The position numbers and the translations under genes are program-made. Source: Paraplanobispora siamensis (GTDB lineage: Bacteria > Actinomycetota > Actinomycetes > Streptosporangiales > Streptosporangiaceae). Taken from it: 64,000 nt of DNA. The notes below the pieces were generated by a model. It did not search any database. It had not been told where the DNA came from and was given only the letters and a program-made list of their open reading frames with translations. How positions within the stretch are numbered: position 1 is the first letter of the stretch; every line of letters begins with the position of its first letter. This document shows positions 25,944 through 34,042 of the stretch, piece after piece. The DNA lies in assembly GCF_016863175.1 (NCBI RefSeq), contig NZ_BOOJ01000046.1, positions 1 through 64,000 on the forward strand, written 5' to 3'.

Positions 25944-27542
25944 ATGATCATAGCTTCTGACATCGAACTGCGCGCCGGAGCCCGCCTGCTCATCGAGGGT
26001 GCGTCGTTCCGGGTCAACGCCGGGGACAAGATCGGGCTCGTCGGGCGCAACGGCGCGGGCAAGACCACGTTGACCCGGGTGCTGGCCGGTGAGGGGATCC
26101 CCGCCTCGGGCACGGTCACCATCACCGGTTCGGTGGGCTATCTGCCGCAGGACCCGCGCACGGGCGACCTCCAGGTGATCGCCCGCGACCGCATCCTGTC
26201 GGCGCGCGGGCTGGACGAGGTGCTGCGCGAGCTGCGCGAGGCCGAGCAGGGCATGTCCTCGGCCGACCAGCGCACCAGGGACCGCGCGGTGCGCGCCTAC
26301 GGGCGGCTGGAGGACCGGCTGCACGTCCTGGGCGGATACGCCGCCGAGTCGGAGGCCGCCTCGATCGCCTCCAGCCTCGGGCTGCCCGACCGGGTGCTCA
26401 CCCAGCCGCTGGAGACCCTCTCCGGAGGTCAGCGCAGGCGGGTGGAGCTGGCCCGGATCCTGTTCAGCGGGGCGGAGACTCTCCTGCTGGACGAGCCCAC
26501 AAACCACCTCGACGCGGACTCGATCAGCTGGCTCCGTGACTTTTTGCGATCACATCAGGGTGGCTTGATCATTATCAGCCACGACGTCGGTCTCCTTGAA
26601 GCGACGGTAAACCGGGTTCTGCACCTGGACGCCAACCGTGCGGTGATCGACACCTACAACGTCGGCTGGAAGGCCTATCTCGCCCAGCGGGAGACCGACG
26701 AGAAGCGCCGCAGGCGTGAGCGGGCCAACGCCGAGAAGCAGGCCTCGGCGCTGATGGCGCAGGCCGACAAGATGCGGGCCAAGGCCACCAAGGCCAAGGC
26801 GGCCCAGGACATGCAGCGCCGCGCCGAGCGGCTGCTGTCCGGCCTGGAGGTGGAGCGGCGCAGCGACAAGGTCGCCAAGCTCCGCTTCCCCCAGCCCGCC
26901 CCGTGCGGGCGCACCCCGATCACGGCGACCGAGCTGTCGAAGTCCTACGGCTCGCTGGAGGTCTTCACCGACGTCAACGCCGCCGTGGACCGGGGCACGA
27001 GGGTCGTCATCCTGGGCCTGAACGGCGCGGGCAAGACCACGCTGCTGCGCATCCTGGCCGGCATCGAGAAGCCCGACACCGGCGAGGTGAAGCCGGGGCA
27101 CGGCCTCAAGCTGGGCTACTACGCCCAGGAGCACGAGACGATCGACCCCGAGCGGACCGTGCTGGAGAACATGCGCTCGGCCGGCGGGGAACTCGCCGAC
27201 GTCGAGCTGCGCAAGGTCCTGGGCTCGTTCCTGTTCACCGGCGACGACGTGGACAAGCCCGCGGGCGTGCTGTCGGGCGGGGAGAAGACGCGTCTGGCCC
27301 TGGCCACGCTGGTGCTCTCGGCGGCCAACGTCCTGCTGCTCGACGAGCCCACCAACAACCTCGACCCGGCCAGCCGCGAGCAGGTTCTTTCGGCGCTGAG
27401 GTCCTATTCCGGGGCGATTGTCCTAGTTACGCATGATGAGGGTGCTGTCGACGCTCTGCAGCCGGATAGGGTGATCTTGCTGCCTGACGGAGTTGAAGAC
27501 GCGTGGAGCGACGAATTTTCCGATCTTGTGGCACTTGCCTGA
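25944..27542 (+). CDS. ABC-F family ATPase (ribosome-associated)
   Basis: A 532-residue protein with two ABC ATPase domains and no membrane segments. First domain: GRNGAGKTT, LSGGQRRRVELAR, LLLDEPTNHLD. The linker of about 80 residues is charged and coiled (EKRRRRERANAEKQ). Second domain: GLNGAGKTT, LSGGEKTRLALA, LLLDEPTNNLD. ABC-F proteins bind the ribosomal E site and either regulate translation or displace antibiotics; which applies here cannot be told. The leader upstream looks regulatory, and the neighbour acVLRF1 also acts on ribosomes. Confidence 0.92.
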   Translation: MIIASDIELRAGARLLIEGASFRVNAGDKIGLVGRNGAGKTTLTRVLAGEGIPASGTVTITGSVGYLPQDPRTGDLQVIARDRILSARGLDEVLRELREAEQGMSSADQRTRDRAVRAYGRLEDRLHVLGGYAAESEAASIASSLGLPDRVLTQPLETLSGGQRRRVELARILFSGAETLLLDEPTNHLDADSISWLRDFLRSHQGGLIIISHDVGLLEATVNRVLHLDANRAVIDTYNVGWKAYLAQRETDEKRRRRERANAEKQASALMAQADKMRAKATKAKAAQDMQRRAERLLSGLEVERRSDKVAKLRFPQPAPCGRTPITATELSKSYGSLEVFTDVNAAVDRGTRVVILGLNGAGKTTLLRILAGIEKPDTGEVKPGHGLKLGYYAQEHETIDPERTVLENMRSAGGELADVELRKVLGSFLFTGDDVDKPAGVLSGGEKTRLALATLVLSAANVLLLDEPTNNLDPASREQVLSALRSYSGAIVLVTHDEGAVDALQPDRVILLPDGVEDAWSDEFSDLVALA

Positions 27543-27655
27543 TCTTAATTTGAGCGGGTACGGATCTTTTCCCTAGGAGTAGGTAGCCGATCCCGCAGAA
27601 ATGACTGATCATGGCGGAGTAACGCTGCGGAAGTCTGGCACTACAGGAGGTACTC

Positions 27656-27871
27656 GTGGCCGAGACTCTGAAGAAGGGCACCCGGGTGACCGGGGCCGAC
27701 CGTGAAAAACTGGCCGCCGATCTCAAGAAGCGCTACAGCTCGGGCGAGAGCATCCGCGCCCTGGCCGCTTCGACCGGCCGCTCGTACGGGTTCATCCACC
27801 GCATCCTCAGCGAGTCCGGCGTGACTCTGCGAGGGCGCGGCGGCGCCACCCGAGGCAAGTCCAAGCGCTGA
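27656..27871 (+). CDS. small helix-turn-helix protein
   Basis: A 71-residue basic protein. Residues about 20-55 form a helix-turn-helix (LKKRYSSGESIRALAASTGR then SYGFIHRILSESG). The C-terminal GRGGATRGKSKR is a basic tail. Homologues of this size are widespread in actinobacteria as small DNA-binding proteins, and its regulon is unknown. GTG start with a strong AGGAGG six bases upstream suggests high expression. Confidence 0.8.
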   Translation: MAETLKKGTRVTGADREKLAADLKKRYSSGESIRALAASTGRSYGFIHRILSESGVTLRGRGGATRGKSKR

Positions 27872-28000
27872 CCCCGCCTCGGAACGCGCGACCGCAGCCG
27901 CTCGTCCGCCGTCAACCGTCCGCCCGGGCCTATAGAACCTCATTCTGGAGACTCGATAGGCTCGGGCGAGATGGACGGCACGTCAATGGGAGGGCGAGCG

Positions 28001-28804
28001 ATGACGGAAGTGGCGCCTGGGGGGAGGGCGGAGAAGGTCTCCCTGGAGGAGGCCGGTCTGCGCTTCGAGGTGGACGGCGAGATCGCGACGGTAACGCTGG
28101 CCCGGCCGGAAAAGCGGAACGCACAGACGTTCGCCACCTGGTCGGCACTGGCTCAAATCGGTGAGAACCTGCCGCAGCAGGTGAGAATCGTCGTGGTCCG
28201 AGGTGAGGGGCCGTCCTTCTCGGCAGGGATCGACCTGCGGATGTTCACCCCGGAGGGGGTTCCCGGACAGGGCTCGTTCGCCAGCGCCGCGACCCTCGAG
28301 GGCAAGGCCTTCGAGGAGCGGATCGCCAAGGCTCAGGAGGGGTTTCTGTGGCTGAGGCGTCCGGACATCGTCTCGATCGCGGCCGTCCAGGGACACGCCG
28401 TCGGGGCCGGATTCCAGCTCGCGCTGGCCTGTGACCTGCGCATCCTGGCCGACGACGCCAAGCTGTGCATGAAGGAGCCCGCGCTGGGGCTGGTGCCCGA
28501 CCTGACCGGGACCAAGCCCCTGGTCGACCTGGTCGGCCTGTCCCGCGCCGTCGAGATCTGTCTCACGGCGCGGGTCGTGGGGGCCGAGGAGGCCGCCAGG
28601 ATCGGCCTGGCCGAGCTGGTCGTCGCGCCCGCGGAGCTGACGCAGGCCGTGGCGGACCTGTCGGCCGCGCTGCTGGCGACCAACCGGGACGCCGCCGCGG
28701 CCACCAAGAGGCTGCTGCAGGGCGCCTCGGTCCGCACGCTGGAGGAGCAGTGTGCGGCCGAGCGCCGGGAGCAGGCGCAGCGGATCAGATCGCTGTTCGG
28801 CTGA
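28001..28804 (+). CDS. enoyl-CoA hydratase/isomerase family protein
   Basis: A 267-residue crotonase-fold enzyme. Oxyanion-hole segments are FSAGIDLRMF and AAVQGHAVGAGFQLALACDL, and the acidic residue of hydratases lies in MKEPALGLVPDLTG. Predicted reaction: hydration of enoyl-CoA in fatty-acid breakdown, although crotonase-family substrates vary widely. The ATG at 28001 follows GGGAGGG with good spacing. Single gene, followed by an 11-bp inverted repeat. Confidence 0.87.
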   Translation: MTEVAPGGRAEKVSLEEAGLRFEVDGEIATVTLARPEKRNAQTFATWSALAQIGENLPQQVRIVVVRGEGPSFSAGIDLRMFTPEGVPGQGSFASAATLEGKAFEERIAKAQEGFLWLRRPDIVSIAAVQGHAVGAGFQLALACDLRILADDAKLCMKEPALGLVPDLTGTKPLVDLVGLSRAVEICLTARVVGAEEAARIGLAELVVAPAELTQAVADLSAALLATNRDAAAATKRLLQGASVRTLEEQCAAERREQAQRIRSLFG

Positions 28805-28812
28805 TCACGTCC

Positions 28813-28861
28813 TTCCCGGGTCACGCGGGGCGATCGTGTTCGCCTCTGGCTGACCCGGGAA
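28813..28861 (+). terminator. 11-bp inverted repeat after the enoyl-CoA hydratase gene
   Basis: TTCCCGGGTCA (28813-28823) and TGACCCGGGAA (28851-28861) are perfect arms with a 27-base loop. It lies directly before a -10-like TAGCCT of the next gene, so it could be an operator instead of a terminator. Confidence 0.55.
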
Positions 28862-28904
28862 TCGCGTAGCCTCTCCCGGTGCTCGCATCGGGAGAGGAGG
28901 TCAC

Positions 28905-30779
28905 ATGACGATGATGGGCGGGGGGTTCGGTCCCCAGGCGATGCGCTCGCTCCGGCGCGACAGTTCCGTGACGAAGGAGCGGCTCGCCCCGGGGACGGTC
29001 AGACGGATCGCGCGCTACGCGCGGCCGTTCTCCCGGCACATCGCCGCCTTCCTCGCGCTGGTGGTGCTCGGTTCGGTCATCGTGATCGTCAACCCGCTGC
29101 TGATGAAGGCGATCATCGACGAGGGCATCGCGAACAAGGACACCGCCCTCGTCGTCCGGCTCGCGCTGGCCATCGCCGCGCTCGCGGTCGTGGACGCCGC
29201 GCTCGGCCTGGCCCAGCGCTGGTTCTCCGCCCGCGTCGGTGAGGGACTGATCTACAACCTGCGCACCGAGGTCTTCGACCACGTGCAGCGCATGCCGGTG
29301 GCGTTCTTCATGCGGACCCAGACCGGCGCCCTGGTCTCCCGGCTCAACACCGACGTGATCGGCGCCCAGCGGGCGCTGACCAGCACGCTGTCGTCGGTGG
29401 TCTCCAACGTGGTCATGCTGGTGCTGGTGCTCGGCGCCATGATCGCCCTGTCCTGGCAGATCACCGCGGTCGCCCTGGTGCTGCTGCCGATCTTCATCTT
29501 CCCGGCCAAGTGGGTCGGCAGGAAGATGTCCGGGCTCACCCGCGAGCAGATGGAGCTCGACGCCGAGATGAGCTCCATGATGACCGAGCGCTTCAACGTC
29601 GCCGGCGCCATGGTCGCCAAGCTGTACGGCAGGCCCGAGGAGGAGGCGGAGGTCTTCGGCGGCCGGGCCGGGCGGGTCCGCGACGTCGGCGTCACCGTCG
29701 CCATGTACGGGACGGTGTTCCGGGTCGCCCTGGGCCTGGTGGCCGCCCTGGCCACCGCGCTGGTGTACGGCGCCGGCGGGGTGCTGGCCGTGAACGGCGC
29801 CTTCGAGGTCGGCACCCTGGTCGCGCTGGCCGCGCTCCTGATGCGCCTGTACGGCCCGCTGACGAGCCTGTCCAACGTGCACGTGGACGTGATGACCGCG
29901 CTGGTCAGCTTCGACCGGGTCTTCGAGGTCCTCGACCTCAAGCCGATGGTCGCGGAGAAGCCCGGGGCCGAGCCCGTCCCGGCGGGTCCCGCCACGGTGG
30001 AGTTCGACGAGGTCGTCTTCCGCTATCCGGCCGCCTCGGAGGTGTCGCTGGCCTCGCTGGAGTCGGTGGCCAGGCCCGACACCGGGCAGAGCCACGAGGT
30101 GCTGCGGGGCATCGGCTTCACCGCCCGCCCCGGCGAGCTGGTCGCGCTGGTCGGCCCCTCGGGCGCGGGCAAGACGACCATCACCTCCCTGGTCTCGCGG
30201 CTCTACGACGTCAACGAGGGCGCGGTGCGGATCAACGGCATGGACGTGCGCGAGGCCACCCTCGCCTCCCTGCGCGACACCGTGGGCGTCGTGATGCAGG
30301 ACGCCCACCTGTTCCACGACACCATCGGCGCCAACCTGCGCTACGCCCGGCCCGGCGCGACCGACGGGGAGATCTGGGAGGCGCTGCGCGCCGCGCAGAT
30401 CGCCGACCTGGTCGAGTCCCTGCCCGAGGGGCTGGAGACCGTGGTGGGCGATCGCGGCTACCGGCTGTCCGGCGGCGAGAAGCAGCGCCTGGCGCTGGCC
30501 CGGCTGCTGCTCAAGGCGCCCCGGGTGGTCGTGCTGGACGAGGCCACCGCGCACCTGGACTCCGAGTCGGAGGCCGCCGTGCAGCGGGCGCTCAAGACGG
30601 CCCTGGCCGGCCGGACCTCGCTGGTCATCGCCCACCGCCTGTCCACCATCCGCGAGGCCGACCAGATCCTGGTGGTCCAGGACGGGCGGATCGTGGAGAG
30701 CGGCCGCCACGAGGAACTGCTGGCCAAGGACGCCGTCTACGCCGAGCTGTACCGCACCCAGTTCGCCCACGACCGCTGA
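28905..30779 (+). CDS. ABC exporter, fused membrane and ATPase domains
   Basis: A 624-residue half-transporter expected to dimerise. Six membrane helices occupy about residues 45-330. The ATPase domain starts near residue 365, with Walker A GPSGAGKTT, signature LSGGEKQRLALARLL, Walker B VVLDEATAHLD and H-loop IAHRLST. An insertion before the ATPase core (SLASLESVARPDTGQSHEV) is unusual. Multidrug/lipid type; substrate unknown. Strong GAGGAGG site. Its 3' end, stop codon included, is tandemly triplicated. Confidence 0.92.
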   Translation: MTMMGGGFGPQAMRSLRRDSSVTKERLAPGTVRRIARYARPFSRHIAAFLALVVLGSVIVIVNPLLMKAIIDEGIANKDTALVVRLALAIAALAVVDAALGLAQRWFSARVGEGLIYNLRTEVFDHVQRMPVAFFMRTQTGALVSRLNTDVIGAQRALTSTLSSVVSNVVMLVLVLGAMIALSWQITAVALVLLPIFIFPAKWVGRKMSGLTREQMELDAEMSSMMTERFNVAGAMVAKLYGRPEEEAEVFGGRAGRVRDVGVTVAMYGTVFRVALGLVAALATALVYGAGGVLAVNGAFEVGTLVALAALLMRLYGPLTSLSNVHVDVMTALVSFDRVFEVLDLKPMVAEKPGAEPVPAGPATVEFDEVVFRYPAASEVSLASLESVARPDTGQSHEVLRGIGFTARPGELVALVGPSGAGKTTITSLVSRLYDVNEGAVRINGMDVREATLASLRDTVGVVMQDAHLFHDTIGANLRYARPGATDGEIWEALRAAQIADLVESLPEGLETVVGDRGYRLSGGEKQRLALARLLLKAPRVVVLDEATAHLDSESEAAVQRALKTALAGRTSLVIAHRLSTIREADQILVVQDGRIVESGRHEELLAKDAVYAELYRTQFAHDR

Positions 30780-30856
30780 CGCCGAGCCGTACCGCACCCG
30801 GTTCGCCCACGACCGCTGACGCCGAGCCGTACCGCACCCGGTTCGCCCACGACCGC
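30740..30856 (+). repeat. 40-bp repeat x3 copying the ABC exporter C-terminus and stop
   Basis: The last 40 bases of the gene (30740-30779, encoding AELYRTQFAHDR-stop) are repeated at 30780-30819 and, without the final TGA, at 30820-30855. Copies 2 and 3 are identical to each other and read AEPYRTRFAHDR. They differ from the genic copy at two bases. Confidence 0.95.
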
Positions 30857-30874
30857 GACGCCGTCCCGGCGTCG
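30856..30874. terminator. hairpin between convergent ABC exporter and sulfotransferase genes
   Basis: CGACGCCG and CGGCGTCG form a perfect 8-bp stem with a TCC loop. It can serve both convergent genes. Confidence 0.7.
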
Positions 30875-30877
30875 TGG

Positions 30878-31759
30878 TCAGCGGTAGCCCAGGCGGGTGA
30901 GCTCCTCGCGGCCGACCTTCTCCACCAGCGCCGCGTCCTCCGCGCGCAGCCGGGTGCGCCAGACGCCCGTCCTCGGGACGCCGCGGCCGTACAGGGAGAT
31001 CCGGGACACCGGCGTCTCCAGGAAGCGGGACAGGGCCTCCAACGCCTCGGCGGGGGAGGCGACCATGTCCTCGTAGCGCAGCGTCAGCAGCTGTTCGCGG
31101 GGCAGCTCCCGGTGGAGCTCGGCCGACAGGCGCACGGCCCCGCGCCAGCGCAGCGCGCACTTGCCGGCCGTGGACATGGCCTTCCACCGCTCGACGTGCT
31201 CGGCGGACTTGACGCCCAGGAAGGCGTTGGGGAACTCGGTCTCGTCGCTCAGCATGGCCGGCCTGAACCACGACAGCGCCGCCGGATCGGCCATCATGTC
31301 GGCGGCCACGTCGCGGCCGTCGCGGATGAGCTGGACGAACCGGGCGTCGGGGAAGGCCTGCAGCAGCACCTGCGCGCTGTAGATCAGGTCGGGGCTGGCG
31401 TCGCCGAAGCGGGCCACGGTGCCCGAGACGACGCACGGGCCCGCCCCCGTCACGTTCCCCGCCTCCCGGCACGCGGCCGGGCACTCGACGCAGGCGCCGG
31501 GCAGGATCTGCCAGGCCTCGGCCATGGCGTCGCGCAGCACGCGGGTGGCCCCCAGGCCGCGGCGGGCGATGGAGGGACGGCGGGCGAAGGCGTGCACGAC
31601 GTGGGTCACCGAGGAGCGGCCCATGGTGACGTGGAAGCCCGGGGAGCGTTTGAGGGCACGGGCGAGCAGGTCCGCGCCGGAGTGCGGGGCGGCGAGCACG
31701 AAGACCGGCCTGCGGACCTTGATGCCGTTGACCACGAGGATGTGGGTCGGAGGTCGCAT
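30878..31759 (-). CDS. sulfotransferase family protein
   Basis: A 293-residue protein with the PAPS-sulfotransferase plan. PVFVLAAPHSGADLLARAL is a variant 5'-phosphosulfate-binding loop, and ARFVQLIRDGRDVAADM is the 3'-phosphate-binding segment. A cysteine cluster (CVECPAACREAG) interrupts the core and is unusual. The acceptor is unknown; such genes modify glycolipids or secondary metabolites in actinomycetes. The ATG at 31759 begins the conserved part; earlier in-frame codons overlap the divergent gene and are low-complexity. Confidence 0.75.
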   Translation of the reverse strand: MRPPTHILVVNGIKVRRPVFVLAAPHSGADLLARALKRSPGFHVTMGRSSVTHVVHAFARRPSIARRGLGATRVLRDAMAEAWQILPGACVECPAACREAGNVTGAGPCVVSGTVARFGDASPDLIYSAQVLLQAFPDARFVQLIRDGRDVAADMMADPAALSWFRPAMLSDETEFPNAFLGVKSAEHVERWKAMSTAGKCALRWRGAVRLSAELHRELPREQLLTLRYEDMVASPAEALEALSRFLETPVSRISLYGRGVPRTGVWRTRLRAEDAALVEKVGREELTRLGYR

Positions 31760-31790
31760 ATCTGACCCCAAGTGTGGCACCGTTTGCCGG

Positions 31791-32873
31791 GTGAACGAAC
31801 CGGCCACGCCCGTCAGGCCCGGGACAGAGGGCGCATCGGCACCGCCCGCCCGTCCGGTGACAGGGGCCGCGGCGACCCGGCTCGGCGCAGAGGTCGCGTC
31901 CGCTCCATCCGCCCGACCGGGCACGCAGGCCGTTCCCGTTCCCCCCGCCCGGCCCGGCACGCAGGCCGCGATCGTCCCGCCCGTTCTGCGGCCCGGTGAC
32001 ACGGTCGCGGTGGTCTCCCCCTGCGGTCCTCCCGATCCGGTACGGCTGGCGCGCGGCGTCCGGGTGCTGCGGGACCTCGGGCTGAAGGTCGTCGTCGGGC
32101 CGCACGCGCTGGAGCGCGACCGCTATCTGGCCGGCTCCGACGCCCACCGGGCGGCCGATCTGCAGGAGGCCTGGTGCGATCCGGCGGTCTCGGCCGTGCT
32201 GTGCGCCAGGGGCGGGTACGGCGCGACCCGGATCCTGGGCCTGCTCGACTGGGAGACGATGCGGGCGGCCGGGCCGAAGACCCTGGCCGGTTCCAGCGAC
32301 GTCACCGCCCTGCACCGGGCCTTCGCCGTCGAGCTCGGCGTCATGTCCTGGTTCGGCCCGATGCCTGCCTGCTCCACCATCAGCGACGACGACGGGCCGG
32401 AGCCCCGCACCTTCGAGCACTTCACCGCGGCCCTGTTCGCCCAGGCCCCGCCGGTCAGCGGCGACCGCGTCCTGTCCCCGGGTGCCGCGACGGGTCCCGT
32501 CACCGGGGGCAACCTGTCGCTGCTGGCCGCGCTGTGCGGCACGCCGTACCAGATGGACGCCCGGGGCCGGATCGTGCTGCTGGAGGACGTCTGCGAGGCG
32601 CCCTACCGGATCGACCGGATGCTCACCCAGCTGGCGCAGGCGGGCGCGCTGGAGGGGGCGGCGGGGTTCGCGCTCGGCTCGTGGGTGGAGTGCGGCGATC
32701 CCTATCCGGTGCTGGAGGAGCACCTGGCCCCGTTCGGCGTTCCTGTAGTCGCGGGGTTGCCCGTTGGGCATGGATCACCCCAGCTCAGTGTGCCAATGGG
32801 GGCACTTGGTGCTATTGATGCTGAATCGTGCTCTCTGGCCTGGTCCATCCACAATCGGGACAGGGCACCCTAG
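31791..32873 (+). CDS. LD-carboxypeptidase (peptidase S66, LdcA-like)
   Basis: About 360 residues. The S66 domain starts near residue 63 (LRPGDTVAVVSPCGPP). Catalytic triad candidates are the Ser of AGSSDVTALH, the Glu of LLEDVCEAPYRIDR and the His of LPVGHGSPQ. The family trims the terminal D-Ala from murein tetrapeptides during cell-wall recycling in the cytoplasm, or self-immunity in a few cases. The first 60 residues are a Pro/Ala-rich repeat (ARPGTQA motif twice) with no signal peptide. If translation starts later, that segment is leader. Confidence 0.85.
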   Translation: MNEPATPVRPGTEGASAPPARPVTGAAATRLGAEVASAPSARPGTQAVPVPPARPGTQAAIVPPVLRPGDTVAVVSPCGPPDPVRLARGVRVLRDLGLKVVVGPHALERDRYLAGSDAHRAADLQEAWCDPAVSAVLCARGGYGATRILGLLDWETMRAAGPKTLAGSSDVTALHRAFAVELGVMSWFGPMPACSTISDDDGPEPRTFEHFTAALFAQAPPVSGDRVLSPGAATGPVTGGNLSLLAALCGTPYQMDARGRIVLLEDVCEAPYRIDRMLTQLAQAGALEGAAGFALGSWVECGDPYPVLEEHLAPFGVPVVAGLPVGHGSPQLSVPMGALGAIDAESCSLAWSIHNRDRAP

Positions 32874-32907
32874 GGAGGGGAGAAAAATCGGCAGAGGGGA
32901 TGCACGC

Positions 32908-33840
32908 GTGAGGCTGTTCCGGCGGCATCGCGACCGGCGGGCCGAGACACCGCCGCCGCGGCGGATCGAGGACGTCGATCTCGATTCGCTGCTCGGCCTG
33001 GTCGCCGACTCCCTCGGTTACACCTGCTCCTTCGCCCCCGACGGCGGCACGCTGACCCTCTCCGGGCCGCGCGAGATCACGGTACGGCTGGCGGGGCTGC
33101 GCGCCGAGGCCGCCCGCCGCTCCCGCGAGGACTGGCCCGTGCTGGTCTCCGAGCACCTCTCGCACGTCCTGGCCACGGTGGACGAGCCGCTGGACGCCTG
33201 CGACCTGGCCCAGGTCCGCCCGATGCTGCGGACCCGCGTCCAACTCGACGACGACCTGCTGTCGGAGCACGTGGTGGGCCGCCACCTGACCGCCGACCTG
33301 GTCGAGGTGCTGACGGTCGGCTACGGCGCCGGTGTGCGCCCGGTCCGCCCCGAGGAGGTCGGCTGCTGGCCGATCACCGCCGCCCAGGCGCTGGAGCTGG
33401 CCCTGGACAACGCCCACCAGGACGAGCGCCTCTCCGTGATCGAGGACGACCTCGGCGGGGTGGCGATCCTGCGGCTGACCGGCCCCACCGCCTGCGCCGC
33501 CGCCCACCTGCGCCGCCTGGACGACTATCTGCCCGTTCCCGACGACGGCGTGCTCGTGGTGCTGCCCGACCCGGCGACGATGATCGTCCATCCCGTCGAG
33601 GGCATCGGCGTCGTGCGGGCGATCGAGCGGCTGCGGCTCTTCGGGCAGTGGGAGTTCGAGCGGGGATCCGACCCGCTCAGCCCGCAGGTGTACTGGTGGC
33701 ACGGCGGTCGCCTGGCCCTGATCAAGGCCGAGCTGGTCGACCAGGACGGTCAGCTGCGACTGGTCGTGGCCCCGCCTCCGGAGTTCGCCCGGGTGCTCGC
33801 CGCCCTGGCCGGGCGCTCCGGGGGGACGCCGGAGAGCTGA
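32908..33840 (+). CDS. uncharacterised conserved soluble protein
   Basis: A 310-residue protein with a basic start (MRLFRRHRDRR) and no membrane segment. I do not recognise it with confidence. Some segments (WPITAAQALELALDNA, and VVLPDPATMIVHPVEG) recall DUF1444/YtpQ-type proteins, but that is a weak impression. GTG start with GAGGGGA seven bases upstream. It follows the LD-carboxypeptidase by 34 bases and may be cotranscribed. It precedes the Hsp70-like gene by about 200 bases. Confidence 0.55.
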   Translation: MRLFRRHRDRRAETPPPRRIEDVDLDSLLGLVADSLGYTCSFAPDGGTLTLSGPREITVRLAGLRAEAARRSREDWPVLVSEHLSHVLATVDEPLDACDLAQVRPMLRTRVQLDDDLLSEHVVGRHLTADLVEVLTVGYGAGVRPVRPEEVGCWPITAAQALELALDNAHQDERLSVIEDDLGGVAILRLTGPTACAAAHLRRLDDYLPVPDDGVLVVLPDPATMIVHPVEGIGVVRAIERLRLFGQWEFERGSDPLSPQVYWWHGGRLALIKAELVDQDGQLRLVVAPPPEFARVLAALAGRSGGTPES

Positions 33841-33997
33841 CGGACGTCGCCGGAACGCGGAAAATCACGAGATATCCGCGGATCGTAGGAAGATGGTCTT
33901 CCGCTCCGGATCCACGCTGTCGTTCCTTTCGTACATTCTGGATCGTTCCCAGAGTGCCTGCCCCGGATGGGACGCGGGCGGTGGATGCGAGATGATG

Positions 33998-34033
33998 CGG
34001 GTTCGCATCGACGAGCGGGTTCGCATCGATGAG
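33998..34033 (+). repeat. 18-bp tandem duplication before the Hsp70-like start
   Basis: CGGGTTCGCATCGACGAG (33998-34015) is followed by a copy differing at one base (34016-34033). The second copy runs directly into the ribosome-binding site GAGGAG of the Hsp70-like gene. The rest of 33841-33997 holds no gene. Confidence 0.9.
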
Positions 34034-34042
34034 GAGTGAGAA

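Noticed and set aside
31760-32002. N-terminal extension of the sulfotransferase by 81 residues
   Set aside because: The extra residues are Gly/Ala/Arg low-complexity and lie opposite the LD-carboxypeptidase N-terminus; homology-like sequence begins at the ATG at 31759.
28821-32771. A very long minus-strand open frame of about 1300 codons opposite the ABC exporter and neighbouring genes
   Set aside because: The product is low-complexity His/Gln/Arg/Gly-rich, a typical antisense shadow of high-GC codon use. The plus-strand genes have clear domains.
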